NCBI GenBank assembly: GCA_014871385.1
Contig: CM026428.1
Span: 11,236,815 to 11,300,814, forward strand
Source: Ceratodon purpureus
Lineage: Eukaryota > Streptophyta > Bryopsida > Pseudoditrichales > Ditrichaceae
Length of the DNA stretch: 64,000 bases
Direction: 5' to 3'
The position numbers were made by a program, and so were the translations under genes. Under the pieces are notes generated by a model. The model was not told the origin of the DNA. It made no database searches and saw only the letters and a program-made list of their open reading frames with translations. Shown piece after piece: positions 46,639 to 59,200 of this stretch. Numbering within the stretch: the first letter of the stretch is position 1; every line of letters starts with the position of its first letter.

Positions 46639-47010
46639 CTAATCCTTCGAAGGATATACAGTCCAACTCTTGTCCATATCAAACCAGCAAGTTTCGCCAT
46701 CCGATATGATCACTTCGGGCAGCTGAACAACTGGATTCTCATCGACGTTCGATAGCAAGGGATACGGGATTAGGGATAACTCCATAATACGGAGAAGCTC
46801 ATTGGTACAAAGCACTGTCCAACGCCATTCACCTTCACCAACATGGAGGCTTCCGATGTGCCTAAACGGTGGCAGGTCCATGCCTCGTTCCCTGGCGCGC
46901 TCCACCTCCAGCAGCCACGGCCGCAGCTCCTCATAACTCGCCGGTGCCTTTGGGGGCAAACATACAGCCGCTCTCGTCCTCCTGGATCTCGCATTACACA
47001 CCTTCGGCAT
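46639..47010 (-). CDS. 123-aa transposon protein, R-P-W-L-L-E-V-E-R-A-R family (MULE copy)
   Basis: From the ATG at 47010 this ORF gives exactly 123 residues. Its central 75 residues match the ORF at 62864-63235: E-E-L-R-P-W-L-L-E-V-E-R-A-R is identical, then a G-x-x-W-R-W-T-V core, E-L-(L/M)-x-x-M and Y-P-L. It begins with a basic segment (S-R-R-T-R) and ends acidic and aromatic (C-W-F-D-M-D-K-S-W). The family is unknown to me. It sits next to the right MULE terminus and reads inward. It looks intact; equal length and conservation in two elements argue that it is a real gene. Confidence 0.65.
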   Translation of the reverse strand: MPKVCNARSRRTRAAVCLPPKAPASYEELRPWLLEVERARERGMDLPPFRHIGSLHVGEGEWRWTVLCTNELLRIMELSLIPYPLLSNVDENPVVQLPEVIISDGETCWFDMDKSWTVYPSKD

Positions 47011-47660
47011 CGCGCAACACACTGAATTCTCGTAGTCTTCAAACGTTACAGGCAAGCTTGCAGATTGACATCCCCGAACTCCTACGCTACCTTCGCAGAC
47101 AGCACAGCATGCCAAGGACTGTGTCCATTCTAATACGCCACCTAAGAACAAGCTATAGAAACCAAGAGTGACCTCCTTCTCTGGAACCCAGCTTACCAAG
47201 TGCTGTTTGATGATGAAAATCTCCTACTTGTATCACTCAAATGAAGATGCTTTGCTGCCTACGAAGAGAGAGTACTCTTCGATGAAGACAAGGACTCTAA
47301 CAAGGTATATCTTGGTTTCAGCAGTTAAGATATTATACACAAATTTTGAAATATTCCAGGAAGTTTTCAAACCTTGCCTCCTTCATGTTCTGTGAAAGTT
47401 TTTTTTTTCCTTGTGCATTTACATAACCCTATGAAAGAATTATTTGTTTGATCTGAAACTCAACGCCTGATCATTGTATCTTGCCCAAACTCATGACAAA
47501 TGTAAAGGACTGTATGCATGACGTCATCATGACATCAGCCCTAATTTGTATCTAAGAGAACAAACGTAACAAATTCTTACCAGAGATAACCCTGATTTCC
47601 ACGGTAATATACTCTTTTCCTAAAAAAAGTGTCAAAATCAAGCCTTAATTTAGTAATTTT
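47011..47660. other. Right MULE subterminal region
   Basis: No supported gene. AT-rich; it probably holds the promoter of the 123-aa gene. Confidence 0.35.
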
Positions 47661-47778
47661 CCACGGTTATAGGGTCTACTTTGCTTTTGAAAATTTTGCT
47701 AATTGTCAAATCTGTGCTCTCCATTCTGTGCTCTCCGCTCTCCGCTCTACGCTCTCCGCTCACATACGAACTTTCCCC
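47661..47778. repeat. Right terminal inverted repeat of the MULE
   Basis: It starts with CCACGGTTATAGGGTC (47661-47676), the inverse of 29693-29708. It contains the CTCTCCGCTCTACGCTCTCC block and ends CTTTCCCC next to the TSD. It is shorter than the left arm. Confidence 0.75.
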
Positions 47779-47787
47779 CAGGACCGA
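47779..47787. repeat. Target-site duplication, right copy
   Basis: CAGGACCGA is identical to 29493-29501. In the interrupted gene it encodes Q-D-R, in the same frame on both sides. Confidence 0.85.
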
Positions 47788-49593
47788 GGGGACTCGTCCC
47801 GCAGCTCAAGTTCAGATGAAGATGTCCACGAAGAGGAGGAGGAAAACGAGTACCTACGATTGCGGAACGAGAGGGTGGCGGAGTTGCGCGCAAGAATGCT
47901 TCCCCTCGAGGAGGCTGCCAAAAATTTGTAAGTTCCTTCAGTGCTCACCCTAATTGCGAAACATCAGTTCACTCTACTGCCACGTGCCGCTTTAGACGGC
48001 AGAGATTTATCATATTGCAGTCTTTCTCGTTTGCACCGTAGCTAGAGCGCTTCTGAACATGGTAATTAGATAGTATGTGCTAGAACACGGCATTGGGAGT
48101 GTCGCGACTCTGACTTTATAGGGTTTCTGTCCTGCAGACGAGACTCGTATCGCCCCCCAAGGCGCAGCACAATTGGCGAAACAGAGCCGTCGTCTCCCAA
48201 AGGAGATACTGCACCTCGTAGAAGCTCGAGGTTGCTTGGAGCTGGGGGAACGACTCCGTCTGATGCAAGAGTGATACGAAGCATGAGCACGACTAGTGCG
48301 TCGTCGGACCAAGAGCGAACAATACATGATCGCAACTCCGTCCCAGGTACGTTTCGAACATATCTTCTTTCAATTCGGTATTATGGAGCGTACCGTGAAC
48401 TTGCAGGAAAGTCGACAGTTTTGTCTGTTTGTTGCGTTTTCTATGTGGTCAACTGCATGGTCATGTATATGTCGCGATCGAAACCCTAAACTGATGTTGA
48501 TGGCGCTCAGTGTGCAAGTCTGTGTGATGTTGACCATGTGTTTAATTCTACCATGTAACGCAGTTTCTGGAGTAATGAATCGTGCACGGTATGATGCCTG
48601 AATTGGTGATTCATACAATACAAAACTTTGTTTATGTCTTCTAGATGAGGAGAGCCGGTGGTGGAATAGGATAATGGGTTCGGAGTTAGGGTTTAGGTTA
48701 CCGCAGATTCTTGACCGTCTCGGTTATTCTCATTTTTATCAGTAAAGTTTTATTGTTTCCCATATCACTGTAGCAGTGTTTGACATCTCACCATGTTGCA
48801 ATATGTTTATGTGTTCGCAGTTTTCGAAGAGAACCAAAAATCATACGAAGAAGCATCGAGGGGAACGAACTCCGAACTGAATCGCACACACAGAAAGGCG
48901 AAGCAACAGCTTGGACCGTCTCCAGAAGGTGTATCACCGTGGGCGCCAAACTCTGCTTTTGCAACCCCTGGACGCGGGTCCACAGACTCTCCTGCATCTC
49001 AGGCGCCGGCGGCCTCTCAAGGCAGTGATTCCAGTCGTAGGCAGCAACCACTGGCAGGGCAGTGGCAATACACACCACAAGGATGGAGTTGGAACCCGTC
49101 TTGGAGCTACCCACCGACTCAAGTTCCATGGAACCCCCCAGCACCTTCTATGCCACAAGACGCACCGTGGCCAATGCCTCCCCCTCCGCAGGGTCCTCCT
49201 CCATGGATACCTACTCATCCACCCCCTCAATTCCAACATCAGCAACATCTGAACTCGCAGCCGTGGACATCTGCCGCAGGAGTTGGGCGTCCACCAGGAG
49301 GTCCCTCAACTCCCATGGGGGGGACTTCATACGCTGGCTTTGTTCCCATGACACGACCAAACTTCGAATCGCAGTGGCCAAATACACATGAATCCGGTGG
49401 AGTTGCTCCAACACATAGCCAAGTCAACATGGATGGAGCAGGGCATGCAGTTGAGAGAGAAGTGCGACAGGAGGAGACCCGGAAACAGGACTCGATAAAG
49501 CGGGCTTCCAGGAGGTCCTACAGAAAGCAGATTGTGCAACAGGCGAAGGAGGGGGGAAGCACAATAAAGTGGACCACAAAGTGCAAAATGTGA
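47779..49593 (+). pseudogene. Outer-element Pro/Trp-rich protein gene, separated from its start codon by the MULE
   Basis: Exon 1 (rest) ends at 47927, exon 2 is 48138-48346 and exon 3 is 48821-49593. Borders are GT-AG and phases are consistent. Together with 29478-29501 the unbroken gene would encode 381 residues. The N-terminus is acidic (D-E-D-V-H-E-E-E-E-N-E-Y) with a short helical run. The middle is Ser/Arg-rich. The C-terminal half is rich in Pro, Trp and Gln (many P-P-x and W-x-P motifs) and ends basic (K-R-A-S-R-R-S-Y-R-K). It is probably a disordered accessory protein of the outer transposon. No mutations beyond the insertion are evident. Function is unknown. Confidence 0.7.
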
Positions 49594-50278
49594 CCAATTT
49601 ACAGTGAATTCAAAGTGCCCTGTTTTTGTACTGTGGGAACGTTTGGGAACGCGATGGGCTGTTCAACTGCCACAGAAGCTAGTAGGGTTTAGGGTGACAC
49701 TTGTTGGAAGGGTTTAAGGGTGGACACAGGAGTCGAGTTAAACGTCTTCATTGTGGAGGATCCCGGAAGGAAGTGTTGTGAATGCTCCGCAGCCAATTCT
49801 ACCCTTCAACCGGATCAACACCTTTTCCCAAGGCAGGGGAGTTGATGCATGCAGGTGCGTTGCGGCGTCATTTATGTTGGAGAGGGTCTACGGAGTCAGC
49901 TTGAGGATAGGTCAAGCGAAATAGAACCTTCACAGTCAGTTATGGTGCACTTCACTGTCTTGACACTTTGGAGTCCGAGAGTAAGTGAGTTGCATCGAGA
50001 TAGTCTGGTTGGTCGATTACGTTGCCTGCGAGGCTTTGGGAGAAAGTGCGAAATTTTTCTTTCCGAAAGTTTGTTGATCCTGTGTCTGAGGGGGTGAGTG
50101 GCCGGGGATTTAGTTTGCGAGGGAATTCTGTTGGAGCAGACCTTGCTTCGAGGGTTTAGGGTGTCAAATTTCCAAGCATTCGACAGAACAGGGTTCAGGG
50201 TCCTTAGGTTTAGGGCTTCGCGATTGCACAGGTGGACTTGCTGTTACAGAGTAACCTGATCGTAGGACTTGCGTGTGG
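49594..50278. other. Spacer and leader with TTTAGGG-like blocks
   Basis: No supported gene. Several GGGTTTAGGG or AGGGTTTAAGGG blocks (49685-49725, 50150-50215) lie just upstream of the next start codon. Such telo-box-like sites are frequent in plant promoters and leaders. Confidence 0.4.
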
Positions 50279-53200
50279 ATGGATTCTGCAAAGGCTGAGG
50301 TGGTGGGCGTGCTCACGAAACCTGATCCTGAATTGAACAGGAAAAATGTTGAGAGGATCAAGTTCGCAAAAGGGCTCCACCAACGGTGTCGGTGGACTGT
50401 TGAAGACTTTGCCGAGAACCTGAAGTTAGAGGACAGCGGCATCTGTGCAAAGACAGAATGCGGGACGTCACATGTTAGCGAGGCTCACTTCAAGAGAGTG
50501 TTTCCAAACAAAGGAGGCAGTGGGATCCGAGTTGTGGCAAATGAGTTTATCACAGAGAAGGAGTGTGGAGAAATCTGGCAGCAGTACCATGCTATGTACA
50601 ACCATGCACCTCCGAACAAGGAATTTGCGCGCTTTTTTCTAAGGAGTTGGTTGGCGGAGAGGGACGGGAAGGCCAAGATCAATTGGGCAAAATTTGCACA
50701 CGACGTCTGTCGGAAACAGTACATTTCGTGGCAGAAGGACGGCAGAGTGGAGGAGGCTCTACACACGAAGTGGGAAGAGCTTCAGGGAATTCACTGTCCG
50801 GGACAGGTAGGGCACGGTGCAAACCTTTGTGTAGACCGACGTCAAGGTGGAGCAACCTGTGAGCGAACTTCGTGGTCGGAGGATCAGAGCATGGCGGTGG
50901 TTGAGATGCTAGGAGATGCCGAGACTGATTGCGCCGGGATAGGTCCGAAGCTGTGAGTGCCTGACTTTACCTATTTTTCTGAACCTGGGTCTTCATATTT
51001 GTACCATGGGGTTAGGATGTTCGGAAGTTGCTCGGTATGGTTACAGTGCACCTTAGGACAGTCAGTCGATGTTGGTTTCAAGGTTCCACAACCATGCAGA
51101 TTCGTTGTGGTGAATGTGGCATACGTTCCTGCATCGCCAACGTTACTACGTTTAGGGTTTGTTTTTTTTTGGTGTCCCCTCGCGTACCTTGGTCTGAAGT
51201 TATTGAGTATGCAAATTCTATGTTCTACTTTCTAGATTGACTGCTTCAGTGATCATTTTCGGGCGATATAAGTGCACTGATTAACTGCACATGTCTTAAC
51301 GACGCTGAAGAAGTCCCCTGTGAAGCTTAAGGAATGAGAGCAGGGTTACTGTCATGCCTACTATGGATGGATGGTTCATACGGGAGTAGGACTTGCGGTG
51401 GAACTGTAGTCCTCTATGAATTGAAAACATGTGCTGTGGAGGTTACGAATGTCTATCTATTTGGTTTCGGGTGGCTTCTGTTTTTGTGGTCGCCGTGTTC
51501 AGTTCTTGAGCGACGTTAAAGGTCCAAAGAAACCCTTAAATATATTCGGCTTCGTGCCACGATGCTTGGTTTGAATAAGACCACATTCCCCGAAGTATTC
51601 TCTTTAGTTCAAAGGTACGGTGTATGAAGACAACGCCTGCACAGACACCCATCAATGAATTCGCCGGCCGCGTCACAAACTCCCTGATCTACTTTAAAAT
51701 CCGGAGGCTCTTCTCCTAAGTTCACAAGGACTTCCACCTCAACCTCCCCTTCACCCGGGAAGGGGCGAAATTTAACTTCCACCTATGGAAGTAGTCGAGG
51801 ATCACCTGCAATCTTCAATGTCAAAGACTTACCATCTCAGCTAGGATCTGCTCGCCAAGTACGATGCCGGAGACAACGTCAAATTCGGGTTGCCAATGGC
51901 TTTTACCATCACTACCCTTGCCTGGAATGTTGTGGAATCCGGCGATAATTTCCAGTCAACCGGCCAGCTGCAAGATGCATTGAACAATATGTGCTGGGGG
52001 ACAGATTATCGCACTGAAGGCCTACACCGCCGCGAACGAAATCTGGGTGCAGGTCAGTCTCTATGTTGGTTTCATGAACGATGCCTTACAATTATGCTAG
52101 AATTTCACTGCTAGAATTATATAGATTATCAATATAAAACAAGACAGTCCCGGGTCTGGTTTCGATCGGCACCTGACAGAAGTGTCTGGAGGTTGTATTA
52201 CAGAAGCAGAAATATGCAGACAGATGAAGGATGATCAATGAAATACTATACTCCATGACGAATATAGAGCACTGTTTGGTGTGTCTTAACTCAGGTCGGG
52301 GAACCAAATGCTGATCATAGTTGCTGGGAAAGGCCTGAGGATATGGAAAGCGCCTCGCACCACCTACAAAGTGGATGCCAAAAATCCAGGATCTGATGTC
52401 GCGGCAGAGACTGCTGCAGCGTTTGCCGCAGCTTCCATTGCTTTCCGCCGTGTTGATACTGAATACTCCAACAAACTTCTGAGGAGCGCGAGGAGAGTAA
52501 GTGGTCCGGACGTCCTTCCTCATTCAGCTCATTCCATGGTTGAATTCTCGTTCCAGTCTAGTGCAAACATGCAGACGAGCATTTAGAAACAGAAAATAAC
52601 ATTTTTAAGATAGTTCAATGTCCATAAACTTTCTAAACTTTGCCTAATGTTGAGAATGAAAATGATTGGATTGCTGTTCGCAGATTTTCGATTTTGCTGA
52701 CCAGTATCGAGGCAAGTATAGTGACAGCCTCGCTGCAGCTGTATGCCCCTTCTACTGTTCCTACTCTGGATTCAACGTAAGCCAAGCACTCATCCTACAA
52801 CCCCCTTCATTTTGACAAGATTCTGTAAACCTTCCAAAAGTATCTGTTTATTTGTTTTTGCACCATGGACTAGTTCCTGCTGATTCTACAAACTTGAATT
52901 CTGACAAACTTGAATTCTTGGGGTGTGACTCTCAGGATGAAATACTTTGGGGAGCCGCATGGTTGTACAAGGCTCCCAAAATGGATCGTTATCTCCAGTT
53001 TCTTACCAACAATGCTAAACCTTAGGGGGCGCAACTGTCACAGTAAATTCGTTCAACTGGGATAACAAGTACGCAGGAGCTCAAATCAACAGTGCTCAGG
53101 TTAGAATGCCTTACTATGCTTCATATATATGCAAAATGGTTCGGCTCTTGCATGAAGATCTATGTCCAGGTCAGGCTGTGACATCGCAACTACATATGAA

Positions 53201-56200
53201 GTGCAGATTGAGAAAGAAAATAAACCCCAAATATATCTGTCAGCACCTCTCAACAGGAATACAAGGGCTCCAAGGTTACAAAGATCGTGCAGACGGCTAT
53301 ATTTGTCAAGTATGGCCTTCTTCCATTAGTCCGACTTCGACAACTCCCTATACTCCAGGTACGGGACTCATGGTTTTGCAGCCTGACAAAAAAAAAGTGT
53401 TATTTGCTTGCTACATAAAAAGAAGCGGAAAAGTCAAGTTCATATTTCCAGCGAGTCTCAACTCTTTGCTCTAATTTCAGGTTTTGCAACGTTTATTTAA
53501 GCCACTAGTCATTGCATTTCGCAGTCGACAGTACATGATAACTACATTTCTTCGCAGATAGATTCTAACAACATTGAGGAAAATTTGTTATGCCGTGTTC
53601 AGGAGGGCTCCAGATGCAGACTCCGGCCACTAACATGCAGGCTGTATCGTCAGCTGCTTTTCTGCTCACAAGCTACGCCAGATCTATAGGTAGAGCACAA
53701 GCAAGTGTCACTTTTGGATACAAGAAGATCACGCCCTCCCAGCTTGTCACAATTGCACAAAAACAGGTATAAGAGGAAACACTCTTCAAGGCTCACTCTG
53801 TTGTTTAGGGCTGTGCGTAATCACCAACTAGTCTTGTTCAGGGACATTTCTTGCATGCCCTGTTTGAGTTAAACGGTGATGAGTGGCACGCCTTTGTTAC
53901 CGTTTTCTGACCAAATTCACTTGGAGTGCACAGTATCTAGAACGGTGATGATGTGGGAAGTGGTTGGATTTTTCCAGCCCAGTAGAAGTTTTTATTCTGC
54001 TACATCTAAGTGCATAGAAAAAATGATACTGCTTGCATCTCTGTTGTTATGGGAAACAGATGCATGGGTTCACTTGTGGATTTGGAGACCTCCGTTTAAT
54101 TCCTAAGGCTGAGAAAGCGAGGCGCCAGAAGTTGACAGAAACTGACAATCTAGGGGACAAAATGAATGCGCGTTTCGCATGTGTTGACGAGGAAGGAGGT
54201 AAACTCTTCATCCGTGTCTTAATCATATCTTTGATAAAACGCCACAAATCTTCATGGTTACAGAAGTTTAGCGAACTGTATGGTACAGATGCTTCAATCG
54301 TCTTTTGTATTGGATTTATTCAACGAGGATCTTACTCTGGAAGTATTTACATAGTTACACAGCAATGCTATCATGTGTGCCTTTCTATAACATTTGATGG
54401 TTTGATAGAAGCAGAGTTTAATATGGAGGAGATCAGGGATGAAGTGGAAAAGCGAATGCAAAGTAAATTAGGAGAGGCTGCTACCAAACGGCTTGATATG
54501 CTTCTGACGAGTGCCCTCAAGCTCATTACTTTGGATATCAACAGTACGATCTTCCCTCCGGGCCTGATGAAACCTTTCCCCGCGAATTGTCTTTCTCTGA
54601 TGACCATTACCGGTGCCAAGGGAGGGCTGGTAAGGCCCTGAGCCTCTAATGTATTCTGTCTCTTGCAGCTACTGTTGCCGATCGCGCGTATGCAATTCTC
54701 CACTATGTGATCGTGTTTACATATTTCTGGCTATTCCGTAATGACTGTTACGGTCTAGCTTCTATTTCTTCCTGCGTTTCTATGTTACTCTGGATGTTCA
54801 ACTGTTAACTCACGCATCATCGTGATTTTGTTGCAGGTCAACTTCACACAATTCCCATCATTGCTTGGACAACAGGAGCTTGAAGGCAAGCGTGTGCCTC
54901 GTATGAGTTCAGGGAAGAGTTTGCCGTGTTTTCCTCCTTGGGACGCAAGTGCACGTGCTGGTGGCTTTATTGGAGAGCGGTTTTTGAGTGGTCTTCGTCC
55001 ACAGGAATATAAATTCCATTCTGTGGCAGACCGAGATGGGTACTGAACATTGCCTCCCCCCTTCTTTCAGATACTATTCATTTTGATGCAATGCTTTTGA
55101 ATTTGTGGTTTTTCTATTTGTCCATATGTCTTCGTAGTGGTCTGGAATTCTATATCAGACCAAACTCACGAACGCATGAGCGAACAATAGCGTCAGCAGA
55201 TTGGTTGAAAGGCGTATCTATGTTCAGTATATAGTTTGCGTACTGGGCTTCAGACGCTGGCCGATTGCAATTTCCAGATTCGCACAAGTGTTAACAAATT
55301 TTTGGTAATATTGTTTGAATACTTATGGTCTAATGCTAACTCTTTGTGATACAGACTGAAGGATACGGCTGTCAAAACCTCTCGAAGTGGTTACAACTTA
55401 CTTACAGAGATGCCTTATGAAAAATTTGAAATTTTTGAATGTACACTACGATTATACTGTCCGTGACTCTGACGGTTCAATAGTGCAGTTCCGTTACGGA
55501 GAGGATGGTGTTGATGTGACAAAGACAGGCCATCTGTTGAAATTTCAGCTCCTAGCAGTTGTAAGCACAACACTCCCGATTTCTTTTAGCAGAGTAGTTC
55601 GAATAGTTATTCGCTATCTTTGGGAATATCCAAGCTTTGAGAAAACCCAGTTAGAGTACAGAAATGATTTGATGTGCTTTTGCAATTATTTAATACCGCC
55701 TTTTTCCAAAGCAGGTAGAAATCTTACATGCTATTAAGCAATCATGTATAGATGTACCGAATGTCATATCAATTTCGCAGTTTCCTTGATGCAATTGGTG
55801 TGTTTATGCACATTTTGCAGAAGAAAGACCTCGTCTCGTTACGGCTTGGCAAAGATTAGATGGAACGGCCTAGAAAACGTAACAAGAAACACAGACACAA
55901 AGATGTTGAACATGACGATGATAACAAGCCAGGAGGAGGATCACTTGCGGGTATGTCTATGGCTTTCGATGACAAGGCAGAAGGATTCATTGCCAGCAGT
56001 AAGTCATCTGAGGAAGAGAAGAAGAGATTGCACCTAATAAAGCACAAAGAAAGGGAGGACTTCAGATACTTGATGTCGCTAAAATATGCTTCTAGTCTTG
56101 CGCAACTTGGTGAACCCGTTGGATGTCTTGCTCCACAGTCAATTGGCGAACCCTCGACTCAGATGACGTACGTATCTGAGTCTCATCTTCTTCTCTTGTA

Positions 56201-59200
56201 TTAAAAGCTGCTAGGATTTAAAGATTAGAGATGCGAAGCCCTCAGTGCTATTCTCGCATTTTTAGTGCGATCATATGACGAAGTTCTTGTTGTTGTCTAA
56301 AGGTTTTGTTTTCCCTGGTAGACTTGGCCATCTTGTTACTTGAATACTCTTATGCTATTCTCAGGTTCTTAGTCCTCTTCATTTATGAAGTATCATAAAC
56401 GAAGTTGGATTTCTTCTTTTAAACATGATGTACAGATTGAATACTTTTCATTTTGCAGGGCGAGGAGAAATGAATGTGACACTTGGTATTCCTCGATTGC
56501 GAGAAATTTTAATGACAGCCTCAGCAGATATCTCTACGCCTATCATGACCTGCCCTCTGCTTCCTGGAAAAACCAGGTGAGTTTTTAGTACAACTTGACA
56601 CTGATTGGTGCGGAAATTTCTTGTTAAATCTCATTAGCTATTATACACTGCAACTCTCGCTAAACATCTATTTAAGAGTCCTTGCTGTATTGATGGTGTC
56701 CGCAGATTCTTATCCACATCAGCGATTAGCATCGACCTATACACACCAGCATCGACACGACGTGCTCCACTCAAAGCCCGTATGAAGAGAACATCTGGGA
56801 AGAGCCAAGTGACAGCGGTAGATATGGATATCCAATGTCAAGTGGTAACCTCAGGCACAAAGTTTCTCGGATAAGCTCGATGCACACAGAGAGCCGAGAG
56901 CCTCAGAAGGTGGAAGGTCCATGCTGCATGGAAATTGAAGCCCAGGAGCGGATCTATGACTGCGATCTGGAGAAGCTTGCAGACTACATTCGAAGCGCCA
57001 GTGTAAATGCCCGGAAGGATCAAGAGCATCGGGGACGTCGACTGAATCAGATCATTCCAAGAATAGTTTATCTGCAAAGGAGCTCCATTGGATTATTTTG
57101 TGGATTTCTTGGACAAACAGAGACGACTCTTGACTCTTGCTGACCGGGCAGTGCCTGATCTCCTTGTTTCTTGGTCAGAGAACGAATTTTTTTTGATTGG
57201 GACATGTATTCTATCAAGAGCTTCCAATCAGACCACGAAGATACATGTCGGTCTCTCTTGCACTGTTAGAGGCACAACAAACTTTAATTCGGTTTAGGTG
57301 GTTATTGGTGACTTTAACTGTTAACGACGTCGGAGCGACGTTGGGCCGTTGGCGCTTGAATTCTAGAGGACAATAAGTGAGGAAAATCGTGTAAATCTAC
57401 GTCAAGGGTTCCACTCGTTGTGTGCACTCCACAGGCTCGCCTGCGGACTTGTTGATGGCTAATACGGTGACCTCGTGAGAATGAACATCAATAACAATGA
57501 TGAACTGTCGTGGGTTCGGGTTTTAATCTAATCTGGGGGCCTGGGACGGAAGGTCAGGGGGGCACTGGTTATGTGTGATCTTACAAAAGATGCGACTTCT
57601 GTGCAATTAAGCGAGTTTCTAATCTGTATGACTGGCATTTGACTTGTAGAGACGTGCTAGAACACCGATGCAAGGAGCTCCAGCAGCAGTGCAAGAGCAT
57701 CGACGGAGCGCTAGCTGAACGTCAGAAGTCTCTACGAGAGGAGGAGCTAAGCTGCGCCAACATCAGAAGCCGTCGTGACAGTCTGGTGGAGCATTTCAAT
57801 TCCATTAAAATGGCTGCGGATTCAGGGGAAAATGAAGACGTGGTCATTGGAGAGACTAGTGCAGTGGAGGACGAGCAGCTCAGGGTGCTTGATAAGGATT
57901 TGGAATTTGGACTTCACATATTGAGCAGGGAGAGTGCCCGGACAGAGCAGCTGAAACTAGAACAGGAGGGGATTCAGAGTGATCTCCGGAAGGTAGAGCG
58001 TGAAATCCACCTCAGAGGAGTGGCATCCACTCGCCTGGAGACGTGGGTGGCAAAGTTGACTGAGCAGGTGCCGATGATGGCTGCAGGATCTGGCATGGGG
58101 ACCACACCCATCCCACTTCGGAATCCCAGTGTTCCTGCGGTGGGGCGAAGTCAGGTTATCTACATATCGAATTGTCCAGTTTGTGACTTCAACTTCCAGT
58201 GTCACAACATCTCCGTTGCGGACTGTGGATGTTGCTATCACCACTTCTGTCTTGCTGCTTGGTTGAGTGACGGGAGAAGAAGGTGTGCCAGCTATGCTTG
58301 TGGGCTCGAATTCTGCCAGGACTGGTTGGATAGCTTTGGAGCGAATCAGGTGCGGTTACCTTTACGGCGGGTTCCAAAGATGGAGGGCCATGCGAGTCGA
58401 AGCAATAGGCATGACGCTGGTCATGTGTCTCATGCCGCATCTACTAACTGTAAGTTCCGATGTCTGCCCTGGTCAAGTGTGTTCTAGCTTCAAGTTCGGA
58501 GGTTTAGGGTTCCTACGAAATGGCTGCAGTAATTTATTTGTATTACTTCTGTCTTAGTTATTGGGATGTTTGTGTCCTTAATGTGATGGTGTTCTTTGCC
58601 GTCTTCTGATTCCAGTTCTGGAAGACACTGTTCCTGGAGATTTTAGAATTGTATGTCCCCGTAGTCACTTTCACTGAGCGCGAGGTCTTACAGGAGGTTC
58701 TGAATTTATGCGTGCGACTTTCGTAGCAGTGAAAGGTTGAAAGTACTGTTAATTTGGTGTTCAATTTAACTTTCTTATTTTCCGCGTAGACAATGGCCTG
58801 TGGCACTTAGTTTTACCTTTCGTTGCTGAATGGTGCGGATGTGATATTCCAAGGACGTCCTATGTACTGCTCGAGGGATTCAGTGCTTTGCCAGTGCGTC
58901 CTCGGATGTTCATCCTCTGGTTTTCTCGGTTCAGTAACCATACATCACCGCAGGCTATCTCAAGTACTTCATTCGTCACTTACATGGTGGGGACAGCTGA
59001 AGGGAAGGTGCAGTGGTTCATATGTGCAGCTTATGAGGCCACTGCCGTGGCAAGGACTTCCATGGGGGAAGCTTGTACTGATGCAGCCCGTGCTTGGCAC
59101 TTTACTCGTGTAGAAGTGCTTTGCAGAGTGCCCTCCTTAGGCGAAGGGTTGCCCGGGCCTGAATACCACTGGCATTGGGTGTGAGCGACACTTCGCTTCG

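Larger units (their letters stand above)
29502..47778. mobile_element. Giant nested Mutator-like element (MULE), 18.3 kb
   Basis: The element is bounded by a perfect 9-bp TSD and by inverted termini. The left end starts GGGACGTAG and contains GTGAGCGGAGAGCGTAGAGC; the right end carries the inverse of that block and ends in CCCC. It encodes an intact MULE transposase with a SWIM finger, a CTD-like heptad protein, a ParB/methyltransferase-like protein and two small TIR-proximal ORFs, and it contains a satellite array. At about 18 kb it is far larger than simple Mutator elements, which are typically a few kb. Removing it together with one TSD restores the frame of the host gene, which strongly supports the borders. 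Intact ORFs imply it is or was recently autonomous. Confidence 0.85.

Noticed and set aside
46639-47199. Longer form of the MULE 123-aa ORF (186 codons)
   Set aside because: The upstream 63 codons have no counterpart in the second copy. The ATG at 47010 gives the same length in both.
52092-52523. Minus-strand ORF of 143 codons
   Set aside because: It is antisense to the GH9 pseudogene exon and has no recognisable domain.
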